Made by a program: the position numbers and the translations under genes. A DNA stretch of 64,000 bases from Acidobacteriota bacterium (lineage in GTDB: Bacteria > Acidobacteriota > Vicinamibacteria > Vicinamibacterales > 2-12-FULL-66-21): the NCBI GenBank assembly GCA_016184105.1, contig JACPDI010000011.1, positions 32,882 through 96,881 on the forward strand. The letters run 5' to 3'. The first letter of the stretch is position 1. Each line of letters starts with the position of its first letter. The notes under the pieces were generated by a model. That model had not been told where the DNA came from, made no database searches, and saw only the letters and a program-made list of their open reading frames with translations. Positions 1 to 8,678 of the stretch are shown piece by piece.

Positions 1-10
1 GCAGCGCGCG

Positions 11-487
11 TCATCGCGACCCTCGCACGGTGGCCGCCGCGGCCGCGCGGCCATCGAGCCTGCCGCTCGAAAGCAGCCTGATGAAGGCGACCAGTGAGTC
101 GATGTCGCGCGGCGTCAGCCGCGGGCCCCAGGCCGGGCACACCGGCGGCTGCTTTGACGTGCCGCCTCCCCGCGCAATCCTGGCGAGCAGCCGCGCGTCG
201 CTCCATGCGCCGACGCGCGTCGAGGGCGCGAGGCTCGGCACTTCAGTCGCCAGGTTTGGCGCGTTGATGCCGAACCCATCGCCGGTCCGGCCGTGACAAG
301 GGCCGCAGTACGGCTCGAAGAGCAGACGGCCGGCTTCCTCTTCGCGCGAGAGCGGAGGTCGATCCGTCTCCTCGACCTGCGGCCGATCCCCGGCCTCCAG
401 GCGAGGTCCCAGCGCGAGCATCGCCCACGCGCCCAGCGCCGCGGCGACGGCGACGGCCACGATCGCGATCGCAAGCCGTGTCCTCAT
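11..487 (-). CDS. Membrane-anchored monoheme cytochrome c
   Basis: A 158-residue protein with an N-terminal hydrophobic anchor (about residues 5-26) and one class I heme-attachment motif, CGPCH at 61-65, so it should face the periplasm and pass electrons from the complex encoded upstream. The place where class I cytochromes usually have the axial methionine (a Met-Pro-Ala-Trp type motif) reads Cys-Pro-Ala-Trp-Gly, so the sixth ligand may be atypical. It overlaps the upstream octaheme gene by 4 bp, showing translational coupling. It is the last gene of the operon visible here; the operon may continue past the window edge. Confidence 0.88.
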   Translation of the reverse strand: MRTRLAIAIVAVAVAAALGAWAMLALGPRLEAGDRPQVEETDRPPLSREEEAGRLLFEPYCGPCHGRTGDGFGINAPNLATEVPSLAPSTRVGAWSDARLLARIARGGGTSKQPPVCPAWGPRLTPRDIDSLVAFIRLLSSGRLDGRAAAAATVRGSR

Positions 488-2919
488 CTCCGCCTGCCGC
501 TGTACAGCGTGCGCTCATCGAGAGAAAGCAGGAAAGCCGTGATGGCCCGAGCTTCCTTGTCGTCGAGTTCGTACGCGGGTTCCCGGGCTGCCGGATCGAG
601 CCGGCGCGAGTTTCGCAGCCACGAGTAGATCCAACCTTCAGTCAGGCGCCGTGCCGCCGCCGTCAGGTCCGGGCCGACGGCGCCGCCTTTCATGCCGACC
701 TGGTGGCAGCTGTCGCAGGCGTACTTGGAGTAGTACAAGGTTCGCCCGTGTTCGATCAGGGACGGCGTGATCTCGTTTCGCTGGAAGACGGCCCTCGGGA
801 CCGTTGCGTCCACCAGTACGTTCTCGATGTAGGTCGCCATCGCCTCGACCTCTTCGCGACCGAGCCGGAATCGTGGCATCCGCTCCTCGAGCGAAGGCCG
901 GATCGTGTCGGGTTGGTCGAGAAACCGGCGGAGCCATTCAGGGCGCACCCTCGAACCCTCTCGAGTCAGATTGGGAGCAAGCGAGCCGCCGCGCCCCCGG
1001 ATCGTGTGGCAGACCAGGCAGTTCAAATCCGCCGCCAGTTCGCCGAACCGCCCCTCCGGCTCATACACATTCGATGGAGGGACGTCACGCAAGTACTCGC
1101 CGGGAGGCAGTTCATCGGTGAGGCTGGCCAGATAGGTCAGGAGCGAGAAGCGCTCGTAGCCGGAAAAGGCGAAGTCCGGCATCTTGAGCCCGTCCCGAAA
1201 GCTCCGCGGTTGGCGCAGCTTGGTCTCCGTCCACGCTCGCCAGCTTCGCGGCACGTCACGCCGAAGCCCGAAGTCCAGCCGGTCCACCTCCTTGTCGGCG
1301 TAGCCCGTCAACTCCGCTCCGACACGGCCCGTTTGCTCGAACGGCGGAATGAGGTGACACCCGAAGCACCCGTAGCTGCGAACGAGCCGCCGCCCTTCCG
1401 CGTGGCGCCCGGCAACAGACGGAGCGGGGGGCCAGGCTCCCTCGTCGAAATCTCGCAGTTCCGATGAAACGTACGCGACCATGTCCGTCAGTTCGCGGTC
1501 GGAGAACCGATAGCGCGGCATCTTCGTTCCGGGGTGCAGGCGTGCGGGCTCATGCAGGAACGATCGCAACCAGTCGGGGCGGATCTTGCTCGAGACGCGC
1601 GCGAGATCCGGGCCGATGACGCCCCCACGGCCGTTGAGCGCGTGACAGGTGACACACCGCGATTCCTTGAACAGCGTGTCTCCCCGCTTGATCGCTTCGG
1701 AAGAGGAAGGCGCGATCGTCAACGGGATCGCAGTCGAATCGGCGGTTGGAGACAGGAGAAACGCGGAGATGTCCGCAATCTCCTGGTCGCCGAGCAGGAA
1801 GTTCGGCATGCGCGTGCGAGGCAGGTAGGCCCTCGGGTCCCGCAGCCACCACGCAAGCCACTGCGGCCGGACCTTTCGCCCGACGTTGGCGAGAGGCGGG
1901 CCGATGCGGGGAGCTGACACGCCTTCCACCTCGTGGCAGCCGTGACACCCCGCTTCGAGAAAGAGCCGGCGCCCTGCGCGGGCATACGGCTCGGCCGGAA
2001 CGTCCTCTCCGCGATGACAGATGGCGCAGCGGGCGCCGACAAGATCTCCGGAAAGCAGCGGCTGACGCCAATGGGCCACGGCACCGTGAGCGGCGGGCAG
2101 ACGCGTGGCGCGCCCCTGCCCTCCGTGACAGATGGTGCACCCGAAGCGTTCCGGCGGATGCTCCTCGAGGTAGCGGCCGACATGGCTGCGGAGCGGCTCG
2201 GGCGCCTTCTCAAAGCCGGGACGGGTCGAGGCGATGTGACAGCTGGTGCAGCGATCGACGTGCCCCAACGAGTCGAGCAGGAACTGCTGCACCTCGGCCC
2301 GCCCGCGGCCGGCCGTCACAAGGTCGGCGCGCGCACGCGACAAGGGGGACTCGAGCTTCGCCAGGCTCTCGCGCGCGGCACGCACGTCCGCCGTCAGCGC
2401 CCGCTCGACACGGCTGGCTTCGTCGCGGGCGGCGGAGAGCCGCTCCCGCCGCCGCGCCAGCTCATCGACCTCGAGCCGCAACGCCTCCAAACGAGATCGG
2501 AGCCGCGCGCGATCCGAATCATCATCGGCCAGGATGAAGTCGCGTTCGATCCGCTGGTAGTCCGCGCGCAGGCGCTGCAGCGTATCCTGCACGACGGACA
2601 GCTCCCGGCCGCCGGTCTCGAGCTCGCGGCGTACGCGATCGTGCGCCGCCGACTGTGGCAGGCGCCGCAACGCCTGTTCGGCCGCTTCGACCCGCGCGGA
2701 GGACAGCCGCACCTCGGCCTGCCGGCCGCGGAATTCCTCGTTTGCCGCGGCGAAGCCGCGCTCCGCCCTGAGGCGTTCCAGCCGGAAGAAGTCGTGCTGA
2801 TGGCGGCGCCACGCCGGAGTCGCTTCCTGGATGATGAGAACGGCGAACACCACCAGCAAGCCAGTGCCGGAGAGAGCCGTCCAGGTCCGGATCGGAAACT
2901 GCCGCGGGTCCAGTCGCAT
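484..2919 (-). CDS. Octaheme c-type cytochrome with coiled-coil N-terminus
   Basis: An 811-residue protein. An N-terminal membrane helix (about 12-32) is followed by a long charged coiled coil (about 40-200) and then eight CxxCH motifs: CTSCH, CTICH, CAICH, CHGCH, CVTCH, CFGCH, CLVCH and CDSCH. The C-terminal half looks like tandem class I cytochrome modules, several with a Met-Pro motif after the heme. It sits directly downstream of cytochrome b (6-bp gap) and probably replaces cytochrome c1 as the electron acceptor of the Rieske/b pair. The coiled coil may mediate oligomerisation or span the periplasm. Exact family unknown; cofactor type and topology are clear from sequence. Confidence 0.9.
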   Translation of the reverse strand: MRLDPRQFPIRTWTALSGTGLLVVFAVLIIQEATPAWRRHQHDFFRLERLRAERGFAAANEEFRGRQAEVRLSSARVEAAEQALRRLPQSAAHDRVRRELETGGRELSVVQDTLQRLRADYQRIERDFILADDDSDRARLRSRLEALRLEVDELARRRERLSAARDEASRVERALTADVRAARESLAKLESPLSRARADLVTAGRGRAEVQQFLLDSLGHVDRCTSCHIASTRPGFEKAPEPLRSHVGRYLEEHPPERFGCTICHGGQGRATRLPAAHGAVAHWRQPLLSGDLVGARCAICHRGEDVPAEPYARAGRRLFLEAGCHGCHEVEGVSAPRIGPPLANVGRKVRPQWLAWWLRDPRAYLPRTRMPNFLLGDQEIADISAFLLSPTADSTAIPLTIAPSSSEAIKRGDTLFKESRCVTCHALNGRGGVIGPDLARVSSKIRPDWLRSFLHEPARLHPGTKMPRYRFSDRELTDMVAYVSSELRDFDEGAWPPAPSVAGRHAEGRRLVRSYGCFGCHLIPPFEQTGRVGAELTGYADKEVDRLDFGLRRDVPRSWRAWTETKLRQPRSFRDGLKMPDFAFSGYERFSLLTYLASLTDELPPGEYLRDVPPSNVYEPEGRFGELAADLNCLVCHTIRGRGGSLAPNLTREGSRVRPEWLRRFLDQPDTIRPSLEERMPRFRLGREEVEAMATYIENVLVDATVPRAVFQRNEITPSLIEHGRTLYYSKYACDSCHQVGMKGGAVGPDLTAAARRLTEGWIYSWLRNSRRLDPAAREPAYELDDKEARAITAFLLSLDERTLYSGRRR

Positions 2920-2925
2920 GTCGCT

Positions 2926-4479
2926 TCAGATCCGGAACCAGGGGGTCACGAGGACGTAGTGAACCTGGAAGACCAGGCGCAAGATCATCTTGATTGGCAT
3001 CGCCAGCATCCCCAGCACCAGCGACATCAGGACGAGGTAGCGCGTCCGGCCGATGACGCCGAACACGCCGGGGCGCAGCCGGCGCGGCAGATATAAGCCC
3101 GCGCCGAAATACAGGGCGATGGCCAGGGCGCCAACCGGCCACGGAAAGTCCCACGTCTTTTCATAAACCGGCTTCTGCACCTCCCAGCTTTCCCAGAACC
3201 AGTACCAGACCCAGCCCGGGCCCCGAAAGAACTGGCCGATGATGATGAGACCTATCCACAGGAAGAACCCGAAAAGAAACACCGCCGTGGCATACCGCCT
3301 CTGCCAGAAGTTGTAGTAGCCGACGCCCGCGCGGTTCGGGTCGAGGTATGGCAGCAGGACCAGTCCAACGACGATCAGGCCTGGAATGAGAACGCCTGCA
3401 ATCCACGGGTCGAAGTACACGAGCATCTCCTGCAGACCCAGGAAGTACCACGGCGCCTTCGCGGGGTTCGGCGTGTTGGTGGGATTGGCAACCTCCTCGA
3501 GCGGCGCGTTGACGACGAGCGACCAGACGTGCAACACGAGGAGCGACAGGACGACCGCGAGGAACTCGCGCGCCACCAGGTGCGGCCAGACCTCGACGAG
3601 GGCAGGGGCTGCCTTTCTGGCGACCGGCTTGGGCTGCGAAGCCGGTGCATCGCCTGCGGATCCCGCTTCGGCGGCGGCATCCGAGCCGCTGTCCCCGCGC
3701 GCGAATGCCGCCGCCGACGTCGAGAACCGATCCTTCCGGACGCGCCAGAAGTGCACCGCGACCAAAACGGCGGCGGCGAGCGGCAACGCGAGGCAGTGCA
3801 GCACGTAGAACCGGATGAGAGCGCTCTGGCCCACCGTGCGACTCCCGAGAATCAGGAATCGCAGGTCGTTGTCGTAGGTGACGAGACTGAACGGTCCTTC
3901 TGCGCCGAGCACCGGCGTCGCCGTCGCCATGTTGGTGCCGACCGTGATGGCCCAAAACGCGATCTGATCCCAGGGCAACAGGTACCCCGAAAAGCTCAGA
4001 AGCAGGGTCAACACGAGAAGGATGACGCCAACGACCCAGTTGAACTCCCGCGGCGGTTTGTAGGACGAGGTCAGGAACACCCGCAGCATGTGCAGCCAGA
4101 CGGTGATGACCATCGCGTGCGCCGCCCACCGGTGGAGGTTGCGCAGGAACTGGCCGAACGGGACCACGAACTCGATGTCCTTCATGTCGTCGTACGCCCG
4201 GCGCGTGTCGGGGACGTAGTAGAACATCAGGAACACGCCGGTGAGCGTGAGAAGGATGAAGAGGAGGAACGAGAGCCCGCCCAATCCCCACGTGTAGGAG
4301 AACCGCAGCCCGCTCGCCGGCATCGTCGTCGGGTGCAGGTGCAGGAAGATGTTGCCGCTGACCTGCAGCAGGCGGTTCCGCCGGGTGTCCTCGTACCCGT
4401 GCCGGAACATCGAGCGCCCGGCGGATGACGCGACGATTCGAGACCATGCCTGCGTGGGCCAGGCGCGCCAGCGCGACAC
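2926..4479 (-). CDS. Cytochrome b (b plus subunit-IV fusion) of a quinol:cytochrome c oxidoreductase
   Basis: A 517-residue multi-helix membrane protein, GTG start just after the Rieske stop. The first half carries the two heme-ligand His pairs (in [15 protein letters not shown] and in [16 protein letters not shown]); the second half resembles cytochrome b6f subunit IV. A proline/alanine-rich linker of about 55 residues (near 255-300) joins them. The quinol-site motif PEWY of mitochondrial-type enzymes is APWYF here, as in some menaquinol-using bacterial relatives (family knowledge, not tested). Operon with the Rieske protein and multiheme cytochromes makes a bc-type complex the best reading. 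Confidence 0.93.
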   Translation of the reverse strand: MSRWRAWPTQAWSRIVASSAGRSMFRHGYEDTRRNRLLQVSGNIFLHLHPTTMPASGLRFSYTWGLGGLSFLLFILLTLTGVFLMFYYVPDTRRAYDDMKDIEFVVPFGQFLRNLHRWAAHAMVITVWLHMLRVFLTSSYKPPREFNWVVGVILLVLTLLLSFSGYLLPWDQIAFWAITVGTNMATATPVLGAEGPFSLVTYDNDLRFLILGSRTVGQSALIRFYVLHCLALPLAAAVLVAVHFWRVRKDRFSTSAAAFARGDSGSDAAAEAGSAGDAPASQPKPVARKAAPALVEVWPHLVAREFLAVVLSLLVLHVWSLVVNAPLEEVANPTNTPNPAKAPWYFLGLQEMLVYFDPWIAGVLIPGLIVVGLVLLPYLDPNRAGVGYYNFWQRRYATAVFLFGFFLWIGLIIIGQFFRGPGWVWYWFWESWEVQKPVYEKTWDFPWPVGALAIALYFGAGLYLPRRLRPGVFGVIGRTRYLVLMSLVLGMLAMPIKMILRLVFQVHYVLVTPWFRI

Positions 4480-4480
4480 G

Positions 4481-5005
4481 TCACACCTTCAGGAGCGCTT
4501 CAGGGCTGTTCCACTCGCCGAGTTCCTGGCGGTAGCTTCGACTCCGGTCCACGAGGAGCTGCCCGTCGTCGGCGATCTCGATGCGGAACCGTTCCAGCGG
4601 CCGTGGCGCCGGCCCCTCGAAGTTGACACCCGACCGGTAGAACCCGCTGCCGTGACAGGGGCACTTGAACTTCTCTTCGGTCTCGATCCAGTTGGGGGTG
4701 CAACCCAGGTGGGTGCACTTGGCGGACAAGGCGTAGAAGCCGTCCTCGCCGCGGACGATCCACACGCGGTACCGCCTCTTCCAGCGCTCGCTGACCTCGC
4801 CGGCGGCGTAATCGCTCGGAAGGCCGGCTTTGAACGCGGCGGCCGGCTCGAAGGTCACGCGCGGGAAGAGCATCCTCAGCGATCCGCCGGCCATCCCGAA
4901 CAGTGAGCCGAGAAACGTCCACCATGTCACCCGCGACAACCAGTCGCGTCGCGGCATCCAGAGATTGCCCGCCGCACTGTCGCTCGCCGGCGTCTTGTCC
5001 TCCAC
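4481..5005 (-). CDS. Rieske [2Fe-2S] iron-sulfur protein
   Basis: A 174-residue protein with an N-terminal transmembrane/Tat-like segment (about 22-45; a twin-arginine is not obvious, DWLSRVTWW precedes the helix) and a C-terminal Rieske domain with CTHLGC and CPCHGSGF supplying the two Cys and two His ligands. It should take electrons from quinol at cytochrome b and pass them to the c-type hemes. The GTG start is set by a strong Shine-Dalgarno (GGAGGAGGTG, 5013-5022). Cytochrome b begins 1 bp after its stop. Confidence 0.95.
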   Translation of the reverse strand: MEDKTPASDSAAGNLWMPRRDWLSRVTWWTFLGSLFGMAGGSLRMLFPRVTFEPAAAFKAGLPSDYAAGEVSERWKRRYRVWIVRGEDGFYALSAKCTHLGCTPNWIETEEKFKCPCHGSGFYRSGVNFEGPAPRPLERFRIEIADDGQLLVDRSRSYRQELGEWNSPEALLKV

Positions 5006-5026
5006 CGTCCGACACCTCCTCCACGT

Positions 5027-5146
5027 CTACGAACCGCCGGGTCGTGGCGGGCCGCCGCGGTTGCGGCGATCTTCAACCACGGCGTACCACAACATCACGG
5101 CCAGCCACCCGACCAGCAGCGTCAAGGGGATCACGACTTCGCTCAT
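5027..5146 (-). CDS. 39-residue single-pass membrane peptide
   Basis: A short frame (starts MSEVVIPLTLLVGWLAVMLW, ends RPGGS) lying in the gap between the cupredoxin and Rieske genes. It has one predicted transmembrane helix (about 5-24) and a basic, Pro/Gly-rich tail, the layout of a small subunit of a respiratory complex. It starts 9 bp after the cupredoxin stop and ends 5 bp before the Rieske Shine-Dalgarno, so it fills the gap tightly. No family recognised; the coding assignment rests on packing and on the clean TM/tail architecture. Confidence 0.6.
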   Translation of the reverse strand: MSEVVIPLTLLVGWLAVMLWYAVVEDRRNRGGPPRPGGS

Positions 5147-5155
5147 GAAGGCCCG

Positions 5156-5743
5156 CTACTTGCGAAGCTCGAAGTCCACCTTCAGCGTTTCACCCGCGCC
5201 GACGGTGATCCGCTCGCGTTTTTCCTTGAGCTGCTCCCGCCAGGACACGATGTCATGCGTGCCAGGCGGCACGTTCTTCAGGACGTAGGTGCCGTCGGAG
5301 GCGACCTGCGCCACAAACGGCGTTTCCACCACGACCACGTACGCCGACATCTCCGCATGGACGTTGCACAGCAGCTCGACGACGCCCGGCTTGTCGAACA
5401 CGACGTACTTCGTGACGCCGCGCGGGTAGGTGCCGAGATTGAACCGCTTGACCGGCGAGGGTGAAAAGACGTTGTGGCGAACCTCGTCGCTGTTGGGGAA
5501 CGCGACCTTCGTTCCAGTCACCACCGGGAGCACGTGCGGCACGAAGGCCAGCTTGAGCTGGTCCATCACGGCCTCCGTCGTTGGCGCGAACGCGCGGCCG
5601 GCGACCTTCTCGATGTACACCAGCGCTCCGGCGCAGTCGCGCACGCCTCGGCACGTCACCTTGCCTTGGACCGTCGCCGTCTGAGCGGCGGCGCCGGCCC
5701 CCTGGGCCAGCACGAGAGCGATCACAGTCAGTCGCGTGCGCAC
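5156..5743 (-). CDS. Exported cupredoxin-fold protein (methylamine-utilisation-like)
   Basis: About 195 residues, with a signal peptide ending near AGAAAQ, so periplasmic. The middle contains a plastocyanin-like pattern: His in EVRHNVF, then LLCNVHAEMSAY, matching the His/Cys/His/Met type 1 copper ligands. The C-terminal part resembles the short carboxypeptidase-regulatory beta domain seen after such cupredoxins. A GTG at 5743 is preferred over the GTG at 5752 because AGGAGT lies at proper spacing only for the former. Likely a soluble electron carrier for the heme/Rieske proteins next to it. Confidence 0.8.
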   Translation of the reverse strand: MRTRLTVIALVLAQGAGAAAQTATVQGKVTCRGVRDCAGALVYIEKVAGRAFAPTTEAVMDQLKLAFVPHVLPVVTGTKVAFPNSDEVRHNVFSPSPVKRFNLGTYPRGVTKYVVFDKPGVVELLCNVHAEMSAYVVVVETPFVAQVASDGTYVLKNVPPGTHDIVSWREQLKEKRERITVGAGETLKVDFELRK

Positions 5744-5758
5744 TGGGATCACTCCTGG

Positions 5759-7033
5759 TCAGAACAGCAGATCGAGCCGGATCCGGCCGAATGTGTCGCC
5801 GCTCTTCTCGAGGAACGACTCGGACTCGGCCACCACACGGACGTTGGCGCGAATCGCCAGCACGATTGCCGGCACAATCTTCTTGATGTCCCTGCCCATC
5901 ACCGCGTCGCGGAAGACGGTGTCGTAGCGGACCGCCGCCAGGATCCAGGGCTTGATGACGTAATCCGCCTGGACGAAGGCGGCGGTGAACTCGTTGGCGG
6001 CTCCCCCCGGCGCCATCTTGTCGCGCCCCCGCATGACGGCCGCGTACAGGTTCAGGTCGCGGAAGAACAGATCGACGTCTCCGCCGGCACGCCAGAACTC
6101 GTCCTCGCGCGCCGGTGTCCCGAAGAGGCCTTTGCCGACGTAGCCGAAGGTTCCGATCCTCACCGAGTCGTCGCGCCAGTTGTTGCTCTGCGGGAGTTCT
6201 TCGGTTTCTTCGGCCGAGCCGGCGACGCCGAACCCGCCGATCTTGTAAGACAGACGGTAGTACACGTCCTTGGCCGTGTTGTTGTCCCTGAAGGGACCGT
6301 TTCCGTTGACCACACCCACGGCGTACTCGACGCCCCCCTTCCCGCGCGGCCCGCTCTTCACTCCCCAGAACTCGATTCCCGCCTGCCGCGTCTTGAAGTT
6401 CAGCCCGCCCGAGACGTGCGTGAAATCCGACGTGATGACGTCGGACTGCGTGACCCGCCGCCAGAAGCGCGAGAACGGCACCGCTCGCGGCTCGAACCGG
6501 CCGACCACGAGGTTGGCGAGCGTCGTCCCGCCGATGTGATCGAATTGCGCGAACGCGCGCGCCAGGTCGAGGCGGTCGCCGGAGGTAATCTCCAGTTCTC
6601 CCCAGTACGAGATGTTCTCCCCTGCCGTTCCGCCCACCAGGAACTCGAACTCGTTGGGGAAGACGAAATCGACCTTCGGCGCCGCCGGGTTGGCGGGATT
6701 CGGGTTGAGCACCGTGTCCGAAAAGATCCGAATGGCCAGCGGCGCCACGCCCGGAATCCCGCCGGGCCAGACGGCGTTGGGCCACACCCGCTTCCATGCG
6801 GGCGCGCCGAGCGGCACGTCCGGGATCTTCACGAACTTCTCGTCGTTGGGCGGAATGCGGTAGCCGTTGTTCCGGAACGCGATGCCGAACGCATTCAGCT
6901 TCGGAATGACCACGTGGCACGTCGTGCACGCGGTCTGGTAACGACGGGCAAATGCTGGAATCGCGTCTGCCCGACCCGGCCACAGGAAGAAGGCGATCGC
7001 TGCGAGACAGGTCGCAGTCAGCGAACGTCTCAT
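5759..7033 (-). CDS. Outer-membrane porin-like protein with one heme-c motif
   Basis: A 424-residue protein with signal peptide (about 1-24), a single CxxCH (CTTCH) soon after cleavage, and then many alternating-hydrophobicity strands typical of a beta-barrel. The ATG at 7033 is chosen because a GGAGAG ribosome site precedes it and the signal peptide starts there; a longer in-frame start exists at 7090. First gene of the electron-transfer operon and directly downstream of a -24/-12 promoter. A heme at the periplasmic mouth of a barrel suggests electron transfer across the outer membrane, but this is inference. Confidence 0.82.
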   Translation of the reverse strand: MRRSLTATCLAAIAFFLWPGRADAIPAFARRYQTACTTCHVVIPKLNAFGIAFRNNGYRIPPNDEKFVKIPDVPLGAPAWKRVWPNAVWPGGIPGVAPLAIRIFSDTVLNPNPANPAAPKVDFVFPNEFEFLVGGTAGENISYWGELEITSGDRLDLARAFAQFDHIGGTTLANLVVGRFEPRAVPFSRFWRRVTQSDVITSDFTHVSGGLNFKTRQAGIEFWGVKSGPRGKGGVEYAVGVVNGNGPFRDNNTAKDVYYRLSYKIGGFGVAGSAEETEELPQSNNWRDDSVRIGTFGYVGKGLFGTPAREDEFWRAGGDVDLFFRDLNLYAAVMRGRDKMAPGGAANEFTAAFVQADYVIKPWILAAVRYDTVFRDAVMGRDIKKIVPAIVLAIRANVRVVAESESFLEKSGDTFGRIRLDLLF

Positions 7034-7085
7034 CTCGGCTCTCCTTTCAGGAAGACAGATCGGCCGGAGTGGCCGCCACCGGATG

Positions 7086-7101
7086 AGCAAGCCGAATACC
7101 G
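7086..7101 (-). promoter_or_regulatory. Candidate sigma-54 (-24/-12) promoter of the cytochrome operon
   Basis: On the minus strand CGGTATTCGGCTTGCT has GG (7100-7099) and TTGCT with GC (7088-7087) exactly 10 nt apart, the invariant RpoN spacing. The -12 half is consensus, the -24 half is GG with weaker flanks. The predicted start, near 7076, leaves a leader of about 43 nt before the porin gene. An NtrC-type activator gene ends 150 bp upstream. Confidence 0.6.
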
Positions 7102-7210
7102 GAGATCTGTCGGCGGGATGCGGGTAGCCGGTTCAGGCGGAAGTCGTCATCGCAGCGCGGGTTGGAGAGGCGACGGGTCAGGCCTGCACCGGGCGGGCGC
7201 GGTGCCATGA

Positions 7211-7249
7211 GCGTCGCAGATTCGCGACGCTGTCGCACGGGTGCGACAG
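7211..7249. promoter_or_regulatory. Tandem palindromic activator sites (candidate UAS)
   Basis: Two adjacent inverted repeats: GCGTCGCAGATTCGCGACGC (7211-7230) and CTGTCGCACGGGTGCGACAG (7230-7249). Both fit GTCGCA-N4-(T/C)GCGAC, with centres 19 bp apart, about two helical turns. They sit 1 bp beyond the stop of the NtrC-type gene and roughly 145 and 164 bp upstream of the predicted sigma-54 start, the usual place for enhancer-binding sites. Confidence 0.7.
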
Positions 7250-7250
7250 G

Positions 7251-8678
7251 CTAGTTCGAACGCCTGCGGGCCGCATCACCCGGCGGCGGACCTCCGCCAC
7301 GGAAGTCCTGGGGACGGAGGCCATGGCGGGCGAGCAGGCGGTGGAGCACCGTGCGCTTGAGGCCTGCCCGGGCCGCCGCGCGCGAGACATTCCCACCGGA
7401 GACCTCCATCAGGCGCTGGAGGTACGCCGTCTCGAACTCGGCGATCGCCTGCTGCTTGGCGGATCGAAACTCTCCGCTCAGGGCCCCGCCGCTGCGGAAA
7501 TCGGTCAACGATGAAGGCAGGTCGGACGGCATCACCTGATTCGACTCGGTCAGGGAGACCGCCCGCTCGATGACGTTGCGCAACTCGCGCACGTTTCCCG
7601 GCCACGCGTGGCGGTCGAGCACCATCACGGCGGCAGCCGAGAGGCCTCGGACATCCTTGCCTTCTCGCGTGGTGAACTCCTTCACGAAATGCTGGGCGAG
7701 CAGTTGGATGTCGCCGGCCCGGTCGCGCAGCGGCGGGGTGGAGATCGACACGACGTTGAGCCGGTAGTAGAGATCCTCGCGAAAGCGCCCGGCGCGCACG
7801 AGGTGCTCCAGATCCTGGTTCGTCGCCGAGAGAATCCGGACGTCGACCGGAATCTCGCGGGCACCGCCGAGCCGCCGCACGCTGCGTTCCTGCAGCACGC
7901 GCAGCAGCTTGGCCTGCATGGGCAGCGCGAGGTTGGAGATCTCGTCGAGGAAGAGCGTGCCGCCGTCGGCGTGTTCGAGCAGGCCGGCTCGCGTCGCGAC
8001 GGCGCCTGTATAGGCGCCGCGCTCGGCGCCGAACAGCTCCGATTCGAGCAGCGTCTCGGGCAGCGCCGCACAGTCGACCGGCACGAAGGGACGCCCGCCG
8101 CGGCGGCTGGCCGCGTGAAGAGCCCGGGCGACCAGCTCCTTGCCGGTTCCGCTTTCACCGGTGATCACGATGTTGGCGTCGGTATCGGCGACTTTGCGGA
8201 TCACATCGACCAGCTGCTGCGTCGCAGGGCTCGATCCGATGATGTGCCTGAAATCCGGGCTGGCCGTCACCTGCCGCTTGAGCACCGCGTTCTCGTCGCG
8301 CAGGCGGCGGAACTCGATCGCCCGCTCCACCGCGATCTCGAGTTGCTCCATGGTGAACGGCTTCGGAATGTAGTCGAACGCCCCTTCGCGCGTGGCGCGC
8401 AGGGCCGTCTCGATCGTGGCGTGCGCGGTGATGATCAGGACACCCAGCCGCGGATCCCGCCGGCGCGCGAGCTGCGCCACTTCCAGTCCGTTCCTCCCCG
8501 GCATCACCAGGTCCGCGATCAACAGGTCGAACTCGTGGGCCGCCAGCCGCGATTCCGCCTCCTCGGACGTCGACGCGGTCTCCACCAGATACCCGCGCCG
8601 CGACAGGATCTTGTCGCACGTGGCGAGCATGTCCACTTCGTCGTCCACGATCAGAATACGCGGCATCGCGTCGCTCAC
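7251..8678 (-). CDS. NtrC-family sigma-54-dependent response regulator
   Basis: A 475-residue regulator: receiver domain (about 6-120, phospho-acceptor Asp in [11 protein letters not shown] acidic pair in IVDDE), AAA+ domain (about 145-370) with Walker A GESGTGKE, the sigma-54 loop as GAYTGA (canonical GAFTGA, Phe to Tyr as in a known subset), Walker B LFLDE, and a Fis-type helix-turn-helix near 425-455. The start overlaps the kinase stop by 4 bp. Best target is the cytochrome operon 3' of it, where two palindromes and a -24/-12 promoter occur. Confidence 0.95.
   Translation of the reverse strand: MSDAMPRILIVDDEVDMLATCDKILSRRGYLVETASTSEEAESRLAAHEFDLLIADLVMPGRNGLEVAQLARRRDPRLGVLIITAHATIETALRATREGAFDYIPKPFTMEQLEIAVERAIEFRRLRDENAVLKRQVTASPDFRHIIGSSPATQQLVDVIRKVADTDANIVITGESGTGKELVARALHAASRRGGRPFVPVDCAALPETLLESELFGAERGAYTGAVATRAGLLEHADGGTLFLDEISNLALPMQAKLLRVLQERSVRRLGGAREIPVDVRILSATNQDLEHLVRAGRFREDLYYRLNVVSISTPPLRDRAGDIQLLAQHFVKEFTTREGKDVRGLSAAAVMVLDRHAWPGNVRELRNVIERAVSLTESNQVMPSDLPSSLTDFRSGGALSGEFRSAKQQAIAEFETAYLQRLMEVSGGNVSRAAARAGLKRTVLHRLLARHGLRPQDFRGGGPPPGDAARRRSN

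Noticed and set aside
7180..7215. Alternative sigma-54 site (ATGGCACC-type) on the minus strand
   Set aside because: GG-N10-GC spacing exists, but the -12 half is CCCGC, a poor match, and it lies too close to the activator palindromes.
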